Source of the DNA: Deltaproteobacteria bacterium
Lineage (GTDB): Bacteria > Desulfobacterota > Binatia > HRBIN30 > CADEER01
Direction: 5' to 3'
Assembly (NCBI GenBank): GCA_029262455.1
Contig: JAJCZJ010000049.1
Location: forward strand, 23,395-87,394
DNA: 64,000 bases
Of the stretch, positions 7,946 to 16,827 are shown in pieces. The notes under the pieces are model-generated. The model saw only the letters and a program-made list of their open reading frames with translations, ran no database searches and was not told the DNA's origin. Every line of letters begins with the position of its first letter. The stretch's first letter is position 1. The position numbers and the translations under genes were made by a program.

Positions 7946-9103
7946 TCAGCCGCCGACCGAGATGTCGAAGCGGTCAACGTAGGCGGCGAAGCGGTCCAAT
8001 ACGGTTTTGTCTTGTAGGCCGAACTCCTCCAAGCTGTAAGTATGGGTCCCGTGTTTGCCCTTGGGATTCGCCGCCAGGTGGCTTTCCATCTCGCTCCGCG
8101 CCGTTGACAAATAGTCGAGGCCGAAGTGGTCGTAGATCTTCTTGGCGACTGCCAATGAGTCATCGACGAAGTCGTCGTGGGTGACGTCGATGAATCGGCT
8201 GGGCTCGGCCTTATCGCGAGCTGCCAAGCCGCGCTCTAGTGAAGTGGCGTAGAAATCCATGACGATCGGACCGAGTTGGGTCTTGTCGAGGCTTTCCATC
8301 TGCGGATCCATGATGAGGTGGGTCATGCTGCAGATCGACGCGATGCAAAGCAGCGGATTGCGGTGGCTCCAGACCACCGACACATCTGGAAAGGTCTTGA
8401 TCAACGCTTCGATGCCCCACATGTGGGCTGGTGCTTTGAGGAGCCAGCGATCGCCCGGGCGCTGCCAATCGAGCATCTTGAGGATGTCGCGATAGTACGC
8501 GTACATGCCTGTGAGATCCTGAGAGCGATACCAAGAGCCGTAGGGTTCGAGCATGACCTCGAACCCCATCTGGACACCGTGCAGCGCGAAGGCATGCACC
8601 AGGACACACTCCTCCGGCGTATCGGCGCTGGCGAAGTGAACCTTGGTGAACTCGGGGTTTTTCTTGCGCCCCTCGGCGAAGCGGGCTTCCAGCTCGTCGC
8701 GCCGGGGGTCGTTCTGTCCCGGCTGCAGGCCGTCGAGCGGGTCCGGCGTGCGTGCCTCCCAAAGGAGGAGCGGCCGCGTGGTTGGATCCTTTGCCAGCAG
8801 ATTGAACAAGGCGGAGGTGCCGGAGCGGGGCAGTCCGGTCAGGACCATCGGCTTCTTGATCGTGCGCTTTCGGATCTCCGGGTGGCGCCGAAAGCCATCT
8901 TCGATGCGCAAGCGAGTGACGAGAACCTCGACGAGCCGGCGCCGGTTGCGACGGCGTCCTCGCTCGCTCAATTGGGCCTGGTTGAACGTTTCAATCAGGG
9001 CCTCCAGTCCCGGTCGATAGGATTCGTCGCCGAAGTCGGAGAGTCCGCTGGTGGCCTGAGCTTCGGCCAAAACTGATTCTGCGTCGAGAAGGTCTGCTGT
9101 CAT
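7946..9103 (-). CDS. sulfotransferase family protein
   Basis: A 385-residue protein with the two nucleotide-binding blocks of PAPS-dependent sulfotransferases: LTGLPRSGTSALFNLLAKDP near residues 77-96 (5'-phosphosulfate loop) and VVWSHRNPLLCIASICSMTH near 230-250 (3'-phosphate site, with the conserved R and S). Sulfotransferase domains of this length are often found in lipid and polyketide metabolism. The start was placed at the ATG at 9103 since homology begins soon after; an in-frame start at 9142 would add 13 residues. The acceptor is unknown. The nearest gene upstream on this strand is the glycosyltransferase, beyond a tandem repeat. Confidence 0.85.
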   Translation of the reverse strand: MTADLLDAESVLAEAQATSGLSDFGDESYRPGLEALIETFNQAQLSERGRRRNRRRLVEVLVTRLRIEDGFRRHPEIRKRTIKKPMVLTGLPRSGTSALFNLLAKDPTTRPLLLWEARTPDPLDGLQPGQNDPRRDELEARFAEGRKKNPEFTKVHFASADTPEECVLVHAFALHGVQMGFEVMLEPYGSWYRSQDLTGMYAYYRDILKMLDWQRPGDRWLLKAPAHMWGIEALIKTFPDVSVVWSHRNPLLCIASICSMTHLIMDPQMESLDKTQLGPIVMDFYATSLERGLAARDKAEPSRFIDVTHDDFVDDSLAVAKKIYDHFGLDYLSTARSEMESHLAANPKGKHGTHTYSLEEFGLQDKTVLDRFAAYVDRFDISVGG

Positions 9104-9210
9104 AGATGGGTGGAGATTGCAGCTTTGTGGGAGGCACTTCAAGCTGGCTGCGAGTTCGGTAGTGGATCACTATGATGTTGAGCTCGGCGCAATGGGAGCC
9201 CGGGTTGAAC

Positions 9211-9317
9211 GCGGCTCGGCGGCGCCTCTCCCTCCCGCACTTATGCTGACGCGGCTCGGCGGCGCCTCTCCCTCCCGCACTTATGCTGACGCGGCTCGGC
9301 GGCGCCTCTCCCTCCCG
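9211..9317. repeat. 40-bp tandem repeat, 2.7 copies
   Basis: Units at 9211-9250 and 9251-9290 are identical, and 9291-9317 repeats the first 27 bases before the match ends. Each unit begins GCGGCTCGGCGGCGCCTCTC and ends TTATGCTGAC. The segment is about 18 bases past the end of the glycosyltransferase gene and upstream of the sulfotransferase, which together transcribe leftward. It resembles 4992-5018, so it appears to be a dispersed extragenic element that has expanded here. There are no unique spacers, so it is not a CRISPR array. Confidence 0.9.
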
Positions 9318-9334
9318 GTATGGCGCTGCTACCG

Positions 9335-10909
9335 CTACTTCGGCGAGACTTGCCAAAGCCCCGAGGTGTTGATTTCGATGTATGCCGGAGTATCGGTGCT
9401 GAGTTCTTTCGGGAACTGCGCTGCGAAACGCGCGAACGGTGGATGGCGTTCGACCAGGATCACGTCGGGTCGCTCGCGCTTGAGTGGGACTTCCTCCGGT
9501 CGGATCGGTCGGTTCCAGAACTCTGCGATGTTGACGCGTTCGGCCACGTCTCTGGTCAGTAGTTGGGTTGTTCTCTTGTCCTTGGCGATGATGCACTGCA
9601 CGCGCAGACCTCGACCCGCCAAGGCTGCGGCGCGTTGGCCGATGTCGGTTGCGCTTCCGTTGTTGACCAAGCGCGGATCGGGATCGCGAGGATACTCGAC
9701 GAAGTACGAGTTGTAGTTGGCGAACGCGAGAAGAGCGAAGCCGAGCATGACGAGCGCTCTCGACCGCGGACAGAGCGCCGCGAGTCGTCCGAAGCCCATG
9801 CTCCCAAAGATCGCCAATGCTGGTAAAATAAGCAGCATGCGAGTTAGGCTCGGGCCGACGAAGCCCAGGACGCTACAGGACAGAATCCACACTGTTAGCA
9901 GAAATCCCAACACGAGATGGCCGCGTTGCCGCCACGCCTCGCTGATGCCGACGAACATGAACAAGCCGACGATGGGATGGATTGGGTCGAGGCCGGCGGT
10001 AACGAAAAAGGAAGAGACGCCGTCGTGGAAGTGGCCGGTGCCGAGCGTCCAGCTGTAGATCGAGGGGTGATGGATGGGCAGTAGGATCGACCAGAAGATG
10101 TTTTCCAGCCAATGCCACGGACCGCCCCGGATCGTGTAGCTGCCGCGCGACAGGAATAGATCGGGTTGTTGGAATGCAAAGAGGATGTTGGGCACCGAAA
10201 ACAGTAGCAATCCGGCGAAGATCCATCCTTGTGTCACGACGGATGTCCGGCGGTCGCTTGCCGGGGCTCGCACGATCGACAGAGCACCGTGGACGGCGAG
10301 GGCGATGACGATGATCCGACACGAGGTGTACGCGTAGACGGAAAGCGCAGCGATCGAACCGGTTAGGAAAGCGGCTACCGAGGTGCGGCTGCGGCTCGTG
10401 TGCTCGAGGGCCAACGCGATCGCGGCGAGAAAGAGTGGGGCGGAAATGGCGCGCAGACCGGAGCGGCCGTAGTGGAAGAGCCATAGCGAGGACGTGGTGA
10501 CGCTGAGGATCAGCCAGGTCGGCAGTCTTGCGTCGATTCGTTTGGCCAAGACTCCGGTTAGCCCAATCGTCAGAAGGGCGAAGAGCCAACTCAAGACTTG
10601 AATGGCGAAGGTGGTTGGTCCAAAGAATGTGACGGACAAGCCTTCGAGGTAGAGGTATAGAGTCTCGGCGGAGTTGCCGATGGAGGTTGTGATGACTTCA
10701 ACGTGGCGTCCTTCGACGAGATAGATACCGCGCAGAGCTTCTTCGGAGGTGTCGTTGTGTAGCCCCTGCGGGACCACGTCGCGCCGGAAAGCGAGGGCGC
10801 AGAGATAGACGACCAGGGTGGCGGCCATGGCCAAGCGCGAGACACGTCCGTCGGCCTCTGTCGTGGGGGGCGATGGTGGTGTCGACGGGTTGCTGGCGGG
10901 TGCGGCCAA
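9335..10909 (-). CDS. multi-pass membrane glycosyltransferase (GT-C/GT39-like)
   Basis: A 524-residue integral membrane protein with about ten hydrophobic helices and a C-terminal soluble part. After TM1 (MAATLVVYLCALAF) the first periplasmic loop contains GLHNDTSEEALRG, an acidic segment in the place where GT-C enzymes such as dolichyl-phosphate-mannose mannosyltransferases and ArnT carry their catalytic Asp/Glu. The helix-rich middle and a C-terminal domain (about 420-524) also fit. GT-C enzymes use polyprenyl-phosphate sugars as donors and glycosylate lipids or proteins outside the inner membrane. It lies 10 bases after the SDR gene and may be the last gene of that transcription unit, though its function looks unrelated. 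Confidence 0.7.
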   Translation of the reverse strand: MAAPASNPSTPPSPPTTEADGRVSRLAMAATLVVYLCALAFRRDVVPQGLHNDTSEEALRGIYLVEGRHVEVITTSIGNSAETLYLYLEGLSVTFFGPTTFAIQVLSWLFALLTIGLTGVLAKRIDARLPTWLILSVTTSSLWLFHYGRSGLRAISAPLFLAAIALALEHTSRSRTSVAAFLTGSIAALSVYAYTSCRIIVIALAVHGALSIVRAPASDRRTSVVTQGWIFAGLLLFSVPNILFAFQQPDLFLSRGSYTIRGGPWHWLENIFWSILLPIHHPSIYSWTLGTGHFHDGVSSFFVTAGLDPIHPIVGLFMFVGISEAWRQRGHLVLGFLLTVWILSCSVLGFVGPSLTRMLLILPALAIFGSMGFGRLAALCPRSRALVMLGFALLAFANYNSYFVEYPRDPDPRLVNNGSATDIGQRAAALAGRGLRVQCIIAKDKRTTQLLTRDVAERVNIAEFWNRPIRPEEVPLKRERPDVILVERHPPFARFAAQFPKELSTDTPAYIEINTSGLWQVSPK

Positions 10910-10919
10910 GGCGGCTTGG

Positions 10920-11693
10920 CTATTCTGCGGTCACGTAGGCCGCCGAGATGCCGCCGTCGACCAGGAAGGTACTGCCGGTGACGTAAGAAGAGTCGTCAGA
11001 CGCCAAGAATAGAGCGGCCTTGGCCATTTCTGCAGCTTCCCCAAAGCGACCCATGGGGAGATGGACCATGCGCCGCGCCTTCTTTTCGTCCGTATCGAGG
11101 AACTTCATGAGCAGCTCGGTGTTCAAGGGCCCGGGGCAAAGTGCGTTGACTCGGATATTCTCCTTGGCATGGACGATGGCCAGCTCTTTGGACAGTGCGA
11201 GGACTCCTCCCTTGCTGGCGGTGTACGCGAGCTGAGGTGCGCCCGATCCCATGACCGCGACTAACGATGCGGTGTTGATGATCGAACCGCCGCCGGCTCT
11301 TTGTAAGGCGGGGATACCGTACTTGCAGCCGAGAAAGACGCTCTTGAGATTGATGCCCATCGTCAGGTCCCAGATCTTCTCGTCCGTGTTGACGGCATCG
11401 TCGTCGGCGCTGTGCATGATACCGGCGTTGTTGAAGAGCGTGTCGAGCTTGCCGAATTCTTTCTCGGCGGCGTCGATCATCTCCTTACAATCAGACGATT
11501 TGGACACATCGGCGTGAACGTAGATTGCCTCACCGCCGTCGTCGCGGATACGTGAGGCGCAGGCTTCGCCTGCTTCGTCGTTGAGATCGACCGCAACGAT
11601 TCGAGCTCCTTCGGTCGCAAAAAGTCGGGCTGATTCTAGACCGATCCCGCTGGCGGCACCGGTGATGAGTGCTACGCGATCTTTGAGTCGCAT
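10920..11693 (-). CDS. short-chain dehydrogenase/reductase
   Basis: A 257-residue classical SDR. Rossmann motif TGAASGIG (11-18), DVSK near 65, NNAG near 88-91, and the catalytic triad region INTASLVAVMG...YTASKGG with Ser, Tyr and Lys in the expected order; the ending ASDDSSYVTGSTFLVDGG is typical. It catalyses NAD(P)-dependent alcohol/ketone or amine-related oxidoreduction. The start is 1 base from the stop of the gamma-glutamyl hydrolase, so it belongs to the amine-catabolism-like operon and may oxidise an alcohol or hydroxyl intermediate there. The substrate is not deducible. Confidence 0.9.
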   Translation of the reverse strand: MRLKDRVALITGAASGIGLESARLFATEGARIVAVDLNDEAGEACASRIRDDGGEAIYVHADVSKSSDCKEMIDAAEKEFGKLDTLFNNAGIMHSADDDAVNTDEKIWDLTMGINLKSVFLGCKYGIPALQRAGGGSIINTASLVAVMGSGAPQLAYTASKGGVLALSKELAIVHAKENIRVNALCPGPLNTELLMKFLDTDEKKARRMVHLPMGRFGEAAEMAKAALFLASDDSSYVTGSTFLVDGGISAAYVTAE

Positions 11694-11694
11694 T

Positions 11695-12402
11695 TTATCG
11701 TCCTCCTGATGCCGCGCAGGCGGCGACGAAGTTGTCGAAAATTCTCTGCTGAATGGGATCGTCTTTCGCCGTGAGCTCCGGGTGCCATTGGACTGCGACG
11801 AGCCACGGATGGTCTGGCTTCTCTACGGCCTCGACTACGCCGTCTGGCGCGTGCGCGACGACCGAGAGCTGGGCTGCGACGCGGTCGATCGCCTGGTGAT
11901 GCCACGAAGCAGCTTCGAAGTCGGTGCTCTGAGTGACACCCGCCAACTTCGATCCGGGCGTTACGGCGATGCGATGCGGTGTCGGCTCTCGCGGTGGGAG
12001 TCGGTGCAAGACGTCTTCGCCGACGACGTCGGGGAGATGGTTGTGTAGTGTTCCGCCGAGAGCGACATTGATTAGCTGTGTGCCGCGGCAGATGCCAAGT
12101 GTGGGAAGCGACGACTCCAGCAAGCGCTTGGCGAGCATCATTTCGGTGCCGTCGCGCTCGGCGTCAATCATGTAGATGGTTTCGTGGGAGTCGCCGTCGT
12201 AGAGTTCGGGATTCATGTCTCCGCCGCCGGCCAGGATGACGCCGTCGACGGTTGCGAGCCAGCGGTCAACCGCGTGCTCGCCCGGGGGCAGGAGAATAGG
12301 TGTTCCGCCTGCGCGGTTCACGGCGTCGACGTACTCGGCGGGCAGGGTGTAGTGGTTCTTTTCGTCGCGCCCGTAGGTGGTGATGCCGATGATTGGGGTC
12401 AT
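11695..12402 (-). CDS. gamma-glutamyl hydrolase, PuuD-like class I amidotransferase
   Basis: A 235-residue protein of the peptidase C26/class I glutamine amidotransferase group. The nucleophile elbow is LGICRGTQLINV (Cys near residue 99) and the His-Glu pair is in VQWHPEL near 208-214. The N-terminus PIIGITTYGR matches the gamma-glutamyl-GABA hydrolase family, which releases glutamate from gamma-glutamylated amine products. Placed between a glutamine-synthetase-like ligase and an SDR, it would complete a gamma-glutamylation/deprotection cycle. A palindrome (12422-12479) lies in the 139-bp gap that separates it from the ligase. Confidence 0.85.
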   Translation of the reverse strand: MTPIIGITTYGRDEKNHYTLPAEYVDAVNRAGGTPILLPPGEHAVDRWLATVDGVILAGGGDMNPELYDGDSHETIYMIDAERDGTEMMLAKRLLESSLPTLGICRGTQLINVALGGTLHNHLPDVVGEDVLHRLPPREPTPHRIAVTPGSKLAGVTQSTDFEAASWHHQAIDRVAAQLSVVAHAPDGVVEAVEKPDHPWLVAVQWHPELTAKDDPIQQRIFDNFVAACAASGGR

Positions 12403-12421
12403 TGGATTAGTTGGTCGAGCG

Positions 12422-12479
12422 ATTGGTAGGCTAAAGCCAACCCTACCGTGTGACGTAGGGTTGGCTTTAGCCTACCAAT
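12422..12479. repeat. perfect 25-bp inverted repeat (REP-like)
   Basis: Two perfectly complementary 25-base arms (12422-12446 and 12455-12479) flank an 8-base loop CGTGTGAC. The arm core is GGCTAAAGCC AACCC. The palindrome is intergenic, inside an otherwise tight operon between the ligase and the hydrolase. It may be a REP/MITE-like dispersed element that stabilises or partly terminates the transcript. There is no T-tract, so it is not a standard intrinsic terminator. Confidence 0.85.
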
Positions 12480-12541
12480 TGGAGGTTCGGCACAGTCGGG
12501 GAGGGCTCGTATATGGCCCGCGGTGGGCAATCTTAGCTCTC

Positions 12542-13921
12542 TCATATTCGCTCGAAGTAGCGCTTTCGTTCCCAGTCGGTCACGGATTGCTCGTAGGCCT
12601 TTTGTTCGGTGCGGAAGAAGTGGGTGTAGTGGTCGACGACCTGGTCGCCGAAGGCGGCGCGCGTGAAGGCGCTGGCCGCGAACGCGTCGGTGGCGTCGCG
12701 CAGGGTCGTTGGCACCTCGGGTAGATCAGCGGCGGCGTAGACATCCCCGCGGAACAATGGCGGTGGTTCGATCTTCTTGTCGATCCCGTCGAGGCCGGAT
12801 GCCAACGCGGCTGCGAAGGCCAGGTACGGGTTGCAGTCTGCGCCCGGGATGCGGCATTCGATGCGCAGGCTCTGGCCGCTGCCGACGACACGAAATCCGG
12901 CCGTGCGGTTGTCGTAACTCCAAGCAATCTTGGTCGGAGCCCATGAGGCGGCCACGTAGCGCTTGTAGGAGTTGACAGTCGGCGCGTAGAACGGCATCAC
13001 CTCGGCAGCGTGCGCCATCCAACCGCCCAGGAACCAACGAAACGTCTCGGTGCTTTGGATCCCCTCGAGATCGTCGTCGCCAGCAAAGGCATTGGTGCCT
13101 TCGCTCCAAAGACTCATGTGTACGTGACAGCTCGATCCCGCTTGGCCGGTGTGCGGCTTGGCCATGAAGGTGACGCTCATCTCGAGCTGGTCGGCTAATT
13201 CCTTGGCGCACTGTTTGTAGACGCAGTGGCGATCCGCCATCGATAGGACTTCGGTGTAGCGCACGTTCAGTTCGTGTTGACCGAGGCCCCATTCACCTTT
13301 GGAGTTTTCGACCGGCACTCCGGAGTTGCGCAGATGGCGTCGCAGCGGAGCATTGTACTTCTCGACGCGCGCCCCCTGCATCATGTGGTAGTCCTCGATG
13401 TACCAGCCGGCTGCTTGCAGCTGCGCGTAGTCGGTGGATGCAGCATCGCGGTACGTACTGTCGAAGATGAAATACTCGAGTTCTGAGGCAGCTTGTGCAC
13501 CGTAGCCGGCGGCCGCGGCCGCATCGGTTTGTTTGCGCAGAATCGAACGCGGCGCCTCGGCGATCGGGCCGTGGCTCGCGTCGTCGACCAGGTCGCAAAT
13601 GACCATGGCCGTCTTGTCCAACCAGGTGGCGCGTCGCAGTGTGATCATGTCGGGGACCAAGTGAAAGTCGCCGTAGCCTTGTTCCCAGTTGGCGAATGCG
13701 TAGCCGGGGACTGGCTCCATCTCCATGTCGACGGTCAATAGGTAGTTGCAGCCGTGGGTGCCGTCTTTGACGGCGCTGTCGAGAAAGAACTCCGCATCGA
13801 AGCGTTTGCCGACAAAGCGTCCGTAGATGTCGGTGAATCCGACGAGCACGGTGTCGATCTCTTCACTGCGCACCAACTCGGTCAGTTGACCGACGTCGAG
13901 CATCCCGCGTGGGTTCGACAT
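12542..13921 (-). CDS. glutamine synthetase family ligase (gamma-glutamylamide synthetase-like)
   Basis: A 459-residue GlnA-fold enzyme. Active-site blocks: ASELEYFIFD (metal/glutamate Glu, about 145), GSSCHVHMSLW (ammonia/glutamate site, about 260), YKRYVAASWAPTKIAWSYDN followed by RTAGFRV (ATP and glutamate Arg residues, about 315-345), and the C-terminal SVTDWERKRYFE tail. True GlnA sequences differ around the amine site and carry an adenylylation loop; this shorter form resembles PuuA and relatives, which ligate glutamate to an amine with ATP. Its operon partners (transporter, aldehyde dehydrogenase, gamma-glutamyl hydrolase) fit that role. The exact amine is unknown. Confidence 0.85.
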   Translation of the reverse strand: MSNPRGMLDVGQLTELVRSEEIDTVLVGFTDIYGRFVGKRFDAEFFLDSAVKDGTHGCNYLLTVDMEMEPVPGYAFANWEQGYGDFHLVPDMITLRRATWLDKTAMVICDLVDDASHGPIAEAPRSILRKQTDAAAAAGYGAQAASELEYFIFDSTYRDAASTDYAQLQAAGWYIEDYHMMQGARVEKYNAPLRRHLRNSGVPVENSKGEWGLGQHELNVRYTEVLSMADRHCVYKQCAKELADQLEMSVTFMAKPHTGQAGSSCHVHMSLWSEGTNAFAGDDDLEGIQSTETFRWFLGGWMAHAAEVMPFYAPTVNSYKRYVAASWAPTKIAWSYDNRTAGFRVVGSGQSLRIECRIPGADCNPYLAFAAALASGLDGIDKKIEPPPLFRGDVYAAADLPEVPTTLRDATDAFAASAFTRAAFGDQVVDHYTHFFRTEQKAYEQSVTDWERKRYFERI

Positions 13922-13930
13922 CGCTTCCTC

Positions 13931-15313
13931 CTACTTTCGGACCAGGTGATAGGACTTCGGTCGGGTGAGCTGATCAAACCCAAGAACAGATAGAGTGCAA
14001 CCTCGGCCCGAGTCCTTGACGCCGACCCAGGCCAGCCCGGGGTCGAGGTAGTCACAGCGGTTCATGAACCAGGTGCCGGTGTCGACTCTGTTGCCGATCG
14101 AGACCGCCGCGTCGCGGTCGCTGGTCCAGACCGAAGCGGTGAGACCGTAGGGGCTGTCGTTCATCAGCTGGATCGCCTGCTCATCGCCGTCGACCGCCAT
14201 GATGCCGACGACCGGACCGAAAGTCTCTTCCCGCATGATGCTCATGCTGTGGTCGACGTCGACTAGGACCTGAGGCGCGAGGTAGGTTCCGCCGTCAGCC
14301 TGCATAAAGTCGCTTGGGTCAATCAGTGCACGGCCGCCCGCGCTGACGGCTGAGGCGACCTCGGCGCGGACAAAGTCGGCGTGCGCTGCCCGGACAACTG
14401 GTCCGAGATCGGTTTCTGGATTGAGCGGATTGCCGAGCTGGTACTTGCGGGTCAGGTCGACGAAGCCGTCTACGAACGCTTGGTAGTTCGAACGCTCAAC
14501 ATAGATGCGCTCGATGCCACAGCAGGACTGGCCGGAATTGAAGAAGGATCCATCGACGAGATTCTCGATCGCATGGTCGAGATCGGCGTCAACACGGACA
14601 TAGGCGGGATCCTTGCCGCCGAGCTCGAGACCGCAGCCGACAAACCGATTCGCCAAGGCGCCCACCATCGTGTGGCCGCCGTGCACCGAGCCGGTGAATG
14701 CCACGAAAGCGACGCGTTTATCAGCGACAGCTCGCTCTGTCGTAGTGTGGTCGGTGTGAACCGCATGAAAGACCCCGTCGGGAAGACCGGCCTCTGCGAG
14801 GGCTGCCGCGAGGCGTTCCGAACAGAGCGGAGTTTGGGAAGAGTGCTTGAGGACGACACTATTTCCAGCCAAGAGGGCCGGAACGACGGAATTGACGGCG
14901 ATGAGGTAGGGGTAGTTCCAGGCGGGGATCACTAGGACGACTCCGAGCGGTACCTTGCGGATGAACAGCTCGGCGTTGTCCGGACCATCGACTGCGACAT
15001 CGGTAAGGGCCGTCGAGGCGAGGTTCGCCATGCGCCGGGCGCGATCCGCGGCGGTCGTAATCTCGCGCCCTGCGAAGCGCACGGGTCGCCCCATTTGCCA
15101 CGAAAGTTCGGGCCCCCATTCTTCAGCGTTCTGGTCGAGGACCGCAGCGAAGCGCTCTGTTAGGGCGATGCGTTCGTCGAGCGGGGTGTCCTGCCACGAG
15201 GCCGTGGCCGCCGTTGCCCGCGCGAGAGCCGCGTCGACCTCATCCCAAGTAGCGAGGGGGCGTTCGGCGAAAGTCGAACCATCGACCGGAGATACAACCT
15301 GCAGTGTCTTCAT
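13931..15313 (-). CDS. NAD(P)-dependent aldehyde dehydrogenase
   Basis: A 460-residue aldehyde dehydrogenase. Catalytic Glu in GCGLELGGKDPAYV (about 230) and catalytic Cys in FFNSGQSCCGIERIYVE (about 266), with the FTGSVHGG cofactor loop before them and TFGPVVGI near 365. It is 9 bases upstream of the ligase start. In Puu-type pathways the gamma-glutamyl aldehyde is oxidised by such an enzyme before hydrolysis. The N-terminus (MKTLQVVSPVDGSTFAERPL) is complete. Confidence 0.92.
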   Translation of the reverse strand: MKTLQVVSPVDGSTFAERPLATWDEVDAALARATAATASWQDTPLDERIALTERFAAVLDQNAEEWGPELSWQMGRPVRFAGREITTAADRARRMANLASTALTDVAVDGPDNAELFIRKVPLGVVLVIPAWNYPYLIAVNSVVPALLAGNSVVLKHSSQTPLCSERLAAALAEAGLPDGVFHAVHTDHTTTERAVADKRVAFVAFTGSVHGGHTMVGALANRFVGCGLELGGKDPAYVRVDADLDHAIENLVDGSFFNSGQSCCGIERIYVERSNYQAFVDGFVDLTRKYQLGNPLNPETDLGPVVRAAHADFVRAEVASAVSAGGRALIDPSDFMQADGGTYLAPQVLVDVDHSMSIMREETFGPVVGIMAVDGDEQAIQLMNDSPYGLTASVWTSDRDAAVSIGNRVDTGTWFMNRCDYLDPGLAWVGVKDSGRGCTLSVLGFDQLTRPKSYHLVRK

Positions 15314-15331
15314 CGAACCCCCGAGATGCGA

Positions 15332-16663
15332 CTAGAAGAGTGCCGCAACTGCCTTTAGAGCCTTGGGGACAGAGCCCCACATGATAAACGCGAGGATGAC
15401 GGGTACGACGTAACGCAGGAGTGGGACCCACACCTTGAGGATTCTGTACCGCTTGGAGCCGGCGATGAGCTCGAGCTCAGGCTCCTTCATCACCCAGCCG
15501 GTAAAGATGGCGAGCGCCAGCCCCCCACCCATGAGTAAGACGTTGGTAGCCACCTGATCCATGGCGTCGAGTGCGGCGATATTGAGTGCCGCGGGGGTGC
15601 CGAGTAGGGCGGCGGCTCCGCCGGTCCACAGAGTTGCCTGCCGTCGATCCAATGTGAAAACATCGGAGAGCGAGGCGACGACGACTTCGAGAAGCGAAAT
15701 CAGCGAGGTCAGTGCACCGACGACGAGCGCTCCGAAGAAAAGAGTGCCGACGATGCGGCCAGCGATCCCTAGTTCGAGGAACGCCTTCGGGAGCGTGATG
15801 AAGAGAGCCCCGAGAGTGCTTGCGGTGACGTCTTCGGAAAGATTGAGTGCGAACAACAGGGGAAAGACCACTAGGCCGGCGACGAAGGCGATCGCGAAAT
15901 CTGAAAATGCGATGATCCCGCCCTGTACCGGAAGGTTGCTCGTCCTGTCGAGATAGCTCGCGTAGGTGAGCATCGCGCCCATGCCGAGGCTGAGACTAAA
16001 AAAGGCTTGTCCGGCAGCTTCGGACAAGACCTTGCGAGAGAAGAGCCCGGAGAAATCCGGCTCCAAGTAGTACTGGTATCCGGGCCCAGAGCCGGGAAGA
16101 GTTGCGGCGTAAAGCGCGAGAGCGCAGACGACGACGAACAGCATGGGCATGACGATGATCGAAGTGCGCTCGATTCCTGACGAGATACCGTTGTTGACGA
16201 TCCACAGCGACCCGGCCATGAACACCAGGTGCCAGGCGAGAGCGTCGAGTCCGGTTGATACCTCGCCAAAGTGCTGAGCCGGCTTCGGATCGAAGCCGAC
16301 AAAGATCGCCTCCAGACCGTAGCGCAGTGTCCAACCTGCAATGACAGAATAGTACGAGGCAATCAGGAAGCCGGCCGAGACGAAGACCAGACCCAGAATC
16401 TTCCACCTACGCCCTCCGTAGAATCCGAGCGCTTGAATTGGTCCGCGCGCTGCCCCTCGACCGATTGCCAGCTCGGCGATCAGTACGGGGCCGCCGACCA
16501 AGAAGAGCATCAAAATGTACAGGAAGACAAAGGCGGCACCGCCGTTCTCGGCCGTGAGGTAGGAGAACCGCCACATATTGCCGAGGCCGACTGCGGACCC
16601 GATTGCGGCCATCAAAAAGCCAAAGCCGCTGCCCCAGTGCTCTCGTCCTCGGTTTGCCGCCAT
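15332..16663 (-). CDS. neurotransmitter:sodium symporter (NSS/SNF) family transporter
   Basis: A 443-residue membrane protein with the NSS signature in TM1: GFLMAAIGSAVGLGNMWRF (unwound helix with the sodium and substrate sites), then NGGAAFVFLYILML in TM2 and about eleven predicted helices in all. Bacterial NSS proteins such as LeuT take up amino acids or amines with sodium. As the first gene of a minus-strand unit followed after 18 bases by the aldehyde dehydrogenase, it probably imports the compound that the following enzymes degrade. Divergent from argC. Confidence 0.92.
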   Translation of the reverse strand: MAANRGREHWGSGFGFLMAAIGSAVGLGNMWRFSYLTAENGGAAFVFLYILMLFLVGGPVLIAELAIGRGAARGPIQALGFYGGRRWKILGLVFVSAGFLIASYYSVIAGWTLRYGLEAIFVGFDPKPAQHFGEVSTGLDALAWHLVFMAGSLWIVNNGISSGIERTSIIVMPMLFVVVCALALYAATLPGSGPGYQYYLEPDFSGLFSRKVLSEAAGQAFFSLSLGMGAMLTYASYLDRTSNLPVQGGIIAFSDFAIAFVAGLVVFPLLFALNLSEDVTASTLGALFITLPKAFLELGIAGRIVGTLFFGALVVGALTSLISLLEVVVASLSDVFTLDRRQATLWTGGAAALLGTPAALNIAALDAMDQVATNVLLMGGGLALAIFTGWVMKEPELELIAGSKRYRILKVWVPLLRYVVPVILAFIMWGSVPKALKAVAALF

Positions 16664-16827
16664 CGCTGTTCTCCCCCTCGAATCGCCCCTTTGACCCGCG
16701 ACTCCTCGTCGCGGAGAGCTAACAGACTTAGAACTCGAATTCCACGAACGTCTCAGTACTCGGGGCCGGGATTGTGTTTGTTGGCGGCTCGACTACGCTG
16801 GCCGTCGAGATGGTGGAGAGAAGCGAA

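Noticed and set aside
8276..9076. A 266-codon plus-strand frame across the sulfotransferase gene
   Set aside because: Antisense to a clear sulfotransferase; composition is not protein-like.
9211..9317. Possible CRISPR array from the regular 40-bp repeats
   Set aside because: There are no unique spacers between units and no cas genes nearby.
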